Below, one piece after another: positions 60,329 through 64,000 of a DNA stretch of 64,000 bases (position 1 is the stretch's first letter; each line of letters begins with the position of its first letter). The stretch spans positions 65,195 to 129,194 of the forward strand of contig CAYNSR010000006.1 of the NCBI GenBank assembly GCA_964400125.1, in the 5' to 3' direction. The stretch comes from Micavibrio sp964400125. Lineage in GTDB: Bacteria; Pseudomonadota; Alphaproteobacteria; Micavibrionales; Micavibrionaceae. A program made the position numbers and the translations under genes. The notes under the pieces are model-generated. The model worked only from the letters and a program-made list of their open reading frames with translations, had not been told where the DNA came from and ran no database searches.

Positions 60329-62144
60329 GTGGCGTGATCGCACTTATTTTTTGCCCGATCATCGCAACAAGGGCCACAACGAACCGGTCCATGAGCACAT
60401 CAATCTTCAAAAGCTCCAGAACCCGGTCAAACGATGTCCTCGGGCGCGGCAATTCTACCAGTTGAATCTGGTGCCTGTCCTGCGCCCCGGCCAGCGTCGC
60501 CGCATGGTCGAGCGCCATGTCCAGCCCGCCGATTTCATCGACTAACCCGATTCCTACCGCCTGTTTCCCGGTCCAGACACGGCCCCGGGCGATTTTTTCA
60601 ACCTGCTCCGCAGTCAAATGCCGCCCGTTTGCGACGCGCCCGGTAAAGGCGGCATAAATGGAATCAAGCATTGCGTTCATCCGTTCATCGGCGGACTCCG
60701 AAAACGGCGCGGTGAAGGAATTCAGATCGGCGTTTTTCCCAATCTGCACGCCTTCCCATGTCACGCCGATTTTTTTCATCAATGCGCTGGCTTCGAATTT
60801 CCCCGACGCCACACCGATCGATCCGGTCAAGGTCGATGGCAGGGCAAAAATACGGCTGGCGTCGACGGCAATCCAGTATCCACCGGACCCGGCCATCGGC
60901 CCCATGGAAACAACCACAGGCTTGCCTGCCGCCCGCGCCCGTTCCACCGCCCGGCGTATGGTCTCCGATGCCGTCGGCGACCCGCCGGGACTGTCGATCC
61001 GCAGGACAATCGCCGCAATGCGTTCATCCCGGACGCCTTTCATAATGGCTCCGTAAACCTTGTCTGCGGCCATGATCTGCTCGCTCATGCCGCCGCCATG
61101 CTTGTTGGGAACGATCGTGCCGACAGCATGAACAAACCCCACCATCGGTGCGTTTTCCGCCGCCCCGGGCAGGACGTTGTCGAAATACCGGGCCATATCG
61201 TAATTTTTGACTGCTTTATCTTCGGGATCGCCCGTGAGCATCTTACGAATTTCGGAGAAAAGTACATCGCCATAGTCGACGCGATCAACCAGCCCCGCCG
61301 CAAGCGCTTCATCGTCCGTAAAAATCGCCTGATCGACGGCAAGGCGCAGTTGCGCAACATCGATTTTCCGGTCCGCAGCCACATCGGCAAGAATGCCATC
61401 CAGAATGTCGTGCATCAATGATTGCATCATTTCACGGTTTTCCGGCGACATGCCGTCGCGCGAGACGGATTCCATCACGCTTTTATATTCCTTGCGTTGG
61501 TAGAATGCGGCGCTGATCCCTATTTTTTTGAGTGTTTCCTTAACAAACGGCATTTTTGCATCGATGCCGGGCAGATCGACAAACCCCACAGGCTGGAGCC
61601 ATATCTGGTCGAAAGCCGCTGCCAGATAATATGGCCCCATCCCGCCCCCGACTTCGGCATAAGACGGGCTGAAAGCATAAGACGGCTTGCCGCTGGCGCG
61701 GAAGCGCGCGATCGCCGCACGCAATTCCTGTACCTGTGCCACACCAATATCGCCACCTTCTATCAAAACCACCAATGCCATGACGCGCGGGTCGGTCGCC
61801 GCATGATCGAGAACACGAACCATGTCGTGAACGGAAAGCAAAGACGGACCGAAAGCGGGAATATCCAGAAAATTGTCACTGACGGCAATCTCATCCAGAC
61901 CGGAATCCAGCCGTAACGTCAAAATCATCTTCTCCGGCAAAGGCTGCTTCACCCCTGCGGCAAGACCGGCAACGAAGCTTGCAACCATAGACACCAGAAA
62001 AATCGCGCCGATGAAAGTGGCCAGACCGCGCAGGAAAGATAAAAACCTGAACCGATGCAAAAACCGCCGCCACAGCGGCATTTTCCGGACACCCGATTTC
62101 GGCGTCACAAACAGCGACCCCGGACGGCCCCAGCGCTTTTTCAT
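60282..62144 (-). CDS. sppA: Signal peptide peptidase SppA, long form
   Basis: Inner-membrane serine protease (67K type, 620 aa) that degrades cleaved signal peptides. One anchor helix (about residues 38-62) precedes two tandem S49 domains. The catalytic lysine lies in the first (FYQRKEYKSVMESVSRDG) and the catalytic serine in the second (SMGPMAGSGGYWIAVD), preceded by IVLRIDSPGGSPTASE. Family-standard length. Confidence 0.94.
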   Translation of the reverse strand: MKKRWGRPGSLFVTPKSGVRKMPLWRRFLHRFRFLSFLRGLATFIGAIFLVSMVASFVAGLAAGVKQPLPEKMILTLRLDSGLDEIAVSDNFLDIPAFGPSLLSVHDMVRVLDHAATDPRVMALVVLIEGGDIGVAQVQELRAAIARFRASGKPSYAFSPSYAEVGGGMGPYYLAAAFDQIWLQPVGFVDLPGIDAKMPFVKETLKKIGISAAFYQRKEYKSVMESVSRDGMSPENREMMQSLMHDILDGILADVAADRKIDVAQLRLAVDQAIFTDDEALAAGLVDRVDYGDVLFSEIRKMLTGDPEDKAVKNYDMARYFDNVLPGAAENAPMVGFVHAVGTIVPNKHGGGMSEQIMAADKVYGAIMKGVRDERIAAIVLRIDSPGGSPTASETIRRAVERARAAGKPVVVSMGPMAGSGGYWIAVDASRIFALPSTLTGSIGVASGKFEASALMKKIGVTWEGVQIGKNADLNSFTAPFSESADERMNAMLDSIYAAFTGRVANGRHLTAEQVEKIARGRVWTGKQAVGIGLVDEIGGLDMALDHAATLAGAQDRHQIQLVELPRPRTSFDRVLELLKIDVLMDRFVVALVAMIGQKISAITPLSLSVYDPVLMRVAD

Positions 62145-62162
62145 GTCAGAACCCCTAAAACA

Positions 62163-63233
62163 CTACAAACATTGCGCCTTGTGACGTAGCCAATGATCGG
62201 CAAGGACGCACGCCACCATCGCTTCGACAATCGGCGCACCGCGAATCCCGACGCACGGATCGTGGCGGCCCTTGGTAACGATATCGGTCTCATTACCCTG
62301 AAGATCAATCGTCTGCTTCGGGGTCAGAATGGAGCTGGTCGGTTTGAAGGCCAGCCGCGCGACAATATCCTGCCCTGTGGAAATACCGCCGAGGATGCCC
62401 CCGGCGTGATTGCTCAGGAAAACAGGACGGCCGTCCGGCCCCATGCGGATATCATCAGAATTTTCTTCGCCGCCCAGCATAACGGAATCAAACCCCGCGC
62501 CGATTTCAACGCCCTTCACCGCATTGATCGACATCAACGCCTTGGCCAGATCGGAATCGAGCTTGTCGTATACCGGCGCACCCAGCCCCGCCGGGACACC
62601 GCTGGCGACGACCTCGATGACAGCCCCCGCGCTTGACCCGGCCTTGCGCTGCGCGTCGAGAAATTCTTCCCACACCGGCACAATAGCGCGGTCCACGGTA
62701 AAGAACGGATTATCGTCCAAAATCGACCAGTCCCAATTGTCCCGATTGATTTTATGCGGCCCGATCTGCACGACGGCCGCGCGGATGGTAACGTCCGGCA
62801 CGATTTTACGCGCGATCGCCCCCGCAGCCACGCGCATGGCCGTTTCCCGTGCGCTCGACCGCCCGCCGCCGCGATAATCGCGGATGCCGTATTTTTGCTG
62901 GTAGGTATAATCAGCATGGCCGGGACGAAATTTATCCTTGATGTCGGAATAATCTTTCGATTTTTGATCGGTATTTTCAATCAGCAGGGAAATCGGCGCG
63001 CCGGTGGTCTGCCCGTCAAAAACACCGGATAAAATTTTAACCTGATCGGGTTCCTGCCGCTGGGTCGTGAACCGCGACTGACCGGGTTTGCGCCTGTCCA
63101 GAAAGGGTTGGATATCTCCCTCGCTCAAGCTTATGCGCGGCGGCACACCATCCACCACACAACCAATCGCCGGTCCGTGGCTTTCGCCCCAGCTTTGATA
63201 TTGAAACAATGTGCCGAAACGGTTTCCACTCAT
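62163..63233 (-). CDS. aroC: Chorismate synthase
   Basis: Last step of the shikimate pathway, FMN-dependent, 356 aa. GTLFQYQSWGESHGPAIGCVVDGVPP, RRKPGQSRFTTQRQE, the FMN-site RPGHADYTYQQKYGIRDYRGGGRSSARETAMRVAAGA and the C-terminal RHDPCVGIRGAPIVEAMVA are all clear. The gene is normally next to fabI in alphaproteobacteria; here the 137-aa gene intervenes. Confidence 0.97.
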   Translation of the reverse strand: MSGNRFGTLFQYQSWGESHGPAIGCVVDGVPPRISLSEGDIQPFLDRRKPGQSRFTTQRQEPDQVKILSGVFDGQTTGAPISLLIENTDQKSKDYSDIKDKFRPGHADYTYQQKYGIRDYRGGGRSSARETAMRVAAGAIARKIVPDVTIRAAVVQIGPHKINRDNWDWSILDDNPFFTVDRAIVPVWEEFLDAQRKAGSSAGAVIEVVASGVPAGLGAPVYDKLDSDLAKALMSINAVKGVEIGAGFDSVMLGGEENSDDIRMGPDGRPVFLSNHAGGILGGISTGQDIVARLAFKPTSSILTPKQTIDLQGNETDIVTKGRHDPCVGIRGAPIVEAMVACVLADHWLRHKAQCL

Positions 63234-63281
63234 GATCTACACTACCTTCTTTCGAAGGGCGAGTGTACAATAGAAAATCGC

Positions 63282-63695
63282 CTAGCTCAAAGCCTTGAAA
63301 GCGACAGATCGCGTAAGGGGGGAGAAATGCGCGGCATGCTTAGTCACCAAAACATGCGCATATCGGGCAGTTTCCTCAGGAGTGTAATCCAGTTTCTCCA
63401 TCACCATTTTTGCATGGTCTCGCCTCCATTGCCAGTACAACGGAGGGGCGACTATGTATCCGGCTGGAGCGCGGTGACGGGCATCCTCCCTATGTGAATA
63501 ATCATAGATCCGGGCAATATCCTGCATCACATCGACAGATGCACCCTGCATTTTCTTGGCCGCATCCCACGGCAAATCAAAAAAAGATGTAACATCGTCG
63601 ATGAACCGATTGTGCTTTTGCTCGGCGGTAGGCTCCGGGGCTTTTGGTGGGGCCGTTTTCGCCCATAGACTGGTTATATTCGTTATAAATGACAT
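63282..63695 (-). CDS. Hypothetical protein, 137 aa
   Basis: Family not recognised. It is soluble and likely helical (PPLYWQWRRDHAKMVMEKLDYTPEETARYAHVLVTKHAA). GGAGGT lies five bases before the ATG at 63695, deciding the start. It lies between fabI and aroC, an insertion relative to the common gene order, and is probably co-transcribed with them. Confidence 0.6.
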   Translation of the reverse strand: MSFITNITSLWAKTAPPKAPEPTAEQKHNRFIDDVTSFFDLPWDAAKKMQGASVDVMQDIARIYDYSHREDARHRAPAGYIVAPPLYWQWRRDHAKMVMEKLDYTPEETARYAHVLVTKHAAHFSPLTRSVAFKALS

Positions 63696-63853
63696 GACAT
63701 ACCTCCTTGTTTAGGGCGTGTTAGCACCCTAGGAACATTTCGTCAAATTCACATCTTGTTGCTAAATATTTTTCATAACAATATCCGAACGCTTTTTTGT
63801 CATTGAATGCCTATCCTTCCGTTCATTAAGAGTGCTTTGAAAACCTCTGCGGT

Positions 63854-64000
63854 TCAGGCCGCCTCAGTCTTCCCCTTGGGCGCGATGCTTTGCAGCAGTT
63901 CCGCTGTTTCCGCCGCCGCATCGACCGATACCATGCCGACCGTGTGATAGCCGGAAACGACATGCATGGTTTCGCCCCTCACGCCGCTGCCCCGAACGGA
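63854..64000 (-). CDS. fabI: Enoyl-ACP reductase FabI, C-terminal end
   Basis: The final 48 residues of a reading frame entering at the right edge of the window. SGVRGETMHVVSGYHTVGM is the FabI C-terminal signature (compare the SGVTGE-HHVD-GYH pattern), followed by a short tail. The assignment is supported by the position next to aroC, its usual neighbour. The rest of the gene lies beyond 64000. Confidence 0.8.
   Translation of the reverse strand, partial: SVRGSGVRGETMHVVSGYHTVGMVSVDAAAETAELLQSIAPKGKTEAA

Overview
The window is chromosomal DNA from an alphaproteobacterium. Support comes from gene content and order: a suf operon headed by an Rrf2-type SufR and ending in SufT and SufA; a rhizobial Mur/Irr-like Fur protein beside a DUF1491 gene; yajC-secD-secF followed by an Mth938/NDUFAF3-like gene; ispH-thrB-rnhA; HDAC-like gene-xseB-ispA-dxs; fabI-aroC; TrmFO and MaeB. 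I see no rRNA, CRISPR array, prophage or complete IS element. The genome is rich in short palindromic repeats, at least six kinds, some of them inside coding sequences.

Layout. 1-2400: 5'-truncated dusA, two unrecognised genes and a 51-aa gene closed by a strong terminator. 2657-9387 (minus): sufR-sufB-small membrane gene-sufC-sufD-sufS-sufT-sufA, interrupted before sufC by a GIY-YIG gene between two 93-95-bp repeats; a copy of the sufC 5' end lies on the far side, so the insert looks like a 557-bp mobile unit. 9540-16259: three tandem paralogues of a membrane-fused spermidine-synthase-like protein. 16381-25170: prfC, ppa, fur/mur, a PAS histidine kinase, a BPL_N-like protein and trmFO. 25275-30274: a FecR-domain protein, an NDUFAF6-like squalene/phytoene-synthase-family gene divergent from sodB, a phosphoesterase, terC and an NDUFAF3-like gene.

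30278-37554 (minus): secF, secD, yajC, nlpD-like, pcm and serS. The place usually held by surE between serS and pcm carries an AT-rich gene on the opposite strand that resembles OGG-fold DNA glycosylases and ends in a genomic palindrome. 37636-43138: two N-formylglutamate-amidohydrolase paralogues, lipB, tRNA-Leu(GAG) with an attached GIY-YIG element, and maeB. 43154-49658: mgtE, a histidine-rich membrane protein, an acyltransferase-3 protein, a GNAT enzyme and a class A PBP. 49758-64000: rnhA, thrB, ispH, a lipoprotein, an AGE-family epimerase, an HDAC-like deacetylase, xseB, ispA, dxs, a HAD phosphatase, sppA, aroC, a small unknown gene and the 3' end of fabI.

Functional themes are Fe-S cluster assembly and iron/oxidative-stress control (suf, fur/mur, sodB), possible complex I assembly factors, Sec export with envelope genes, and isoprenoid supply (dxs, ispA, ispH). 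The least explained parts are the triplicated spermidine-synthase-like array and the two GIY-YIG elements, one in the suf operon and one fused to the end of a tRNA gene.
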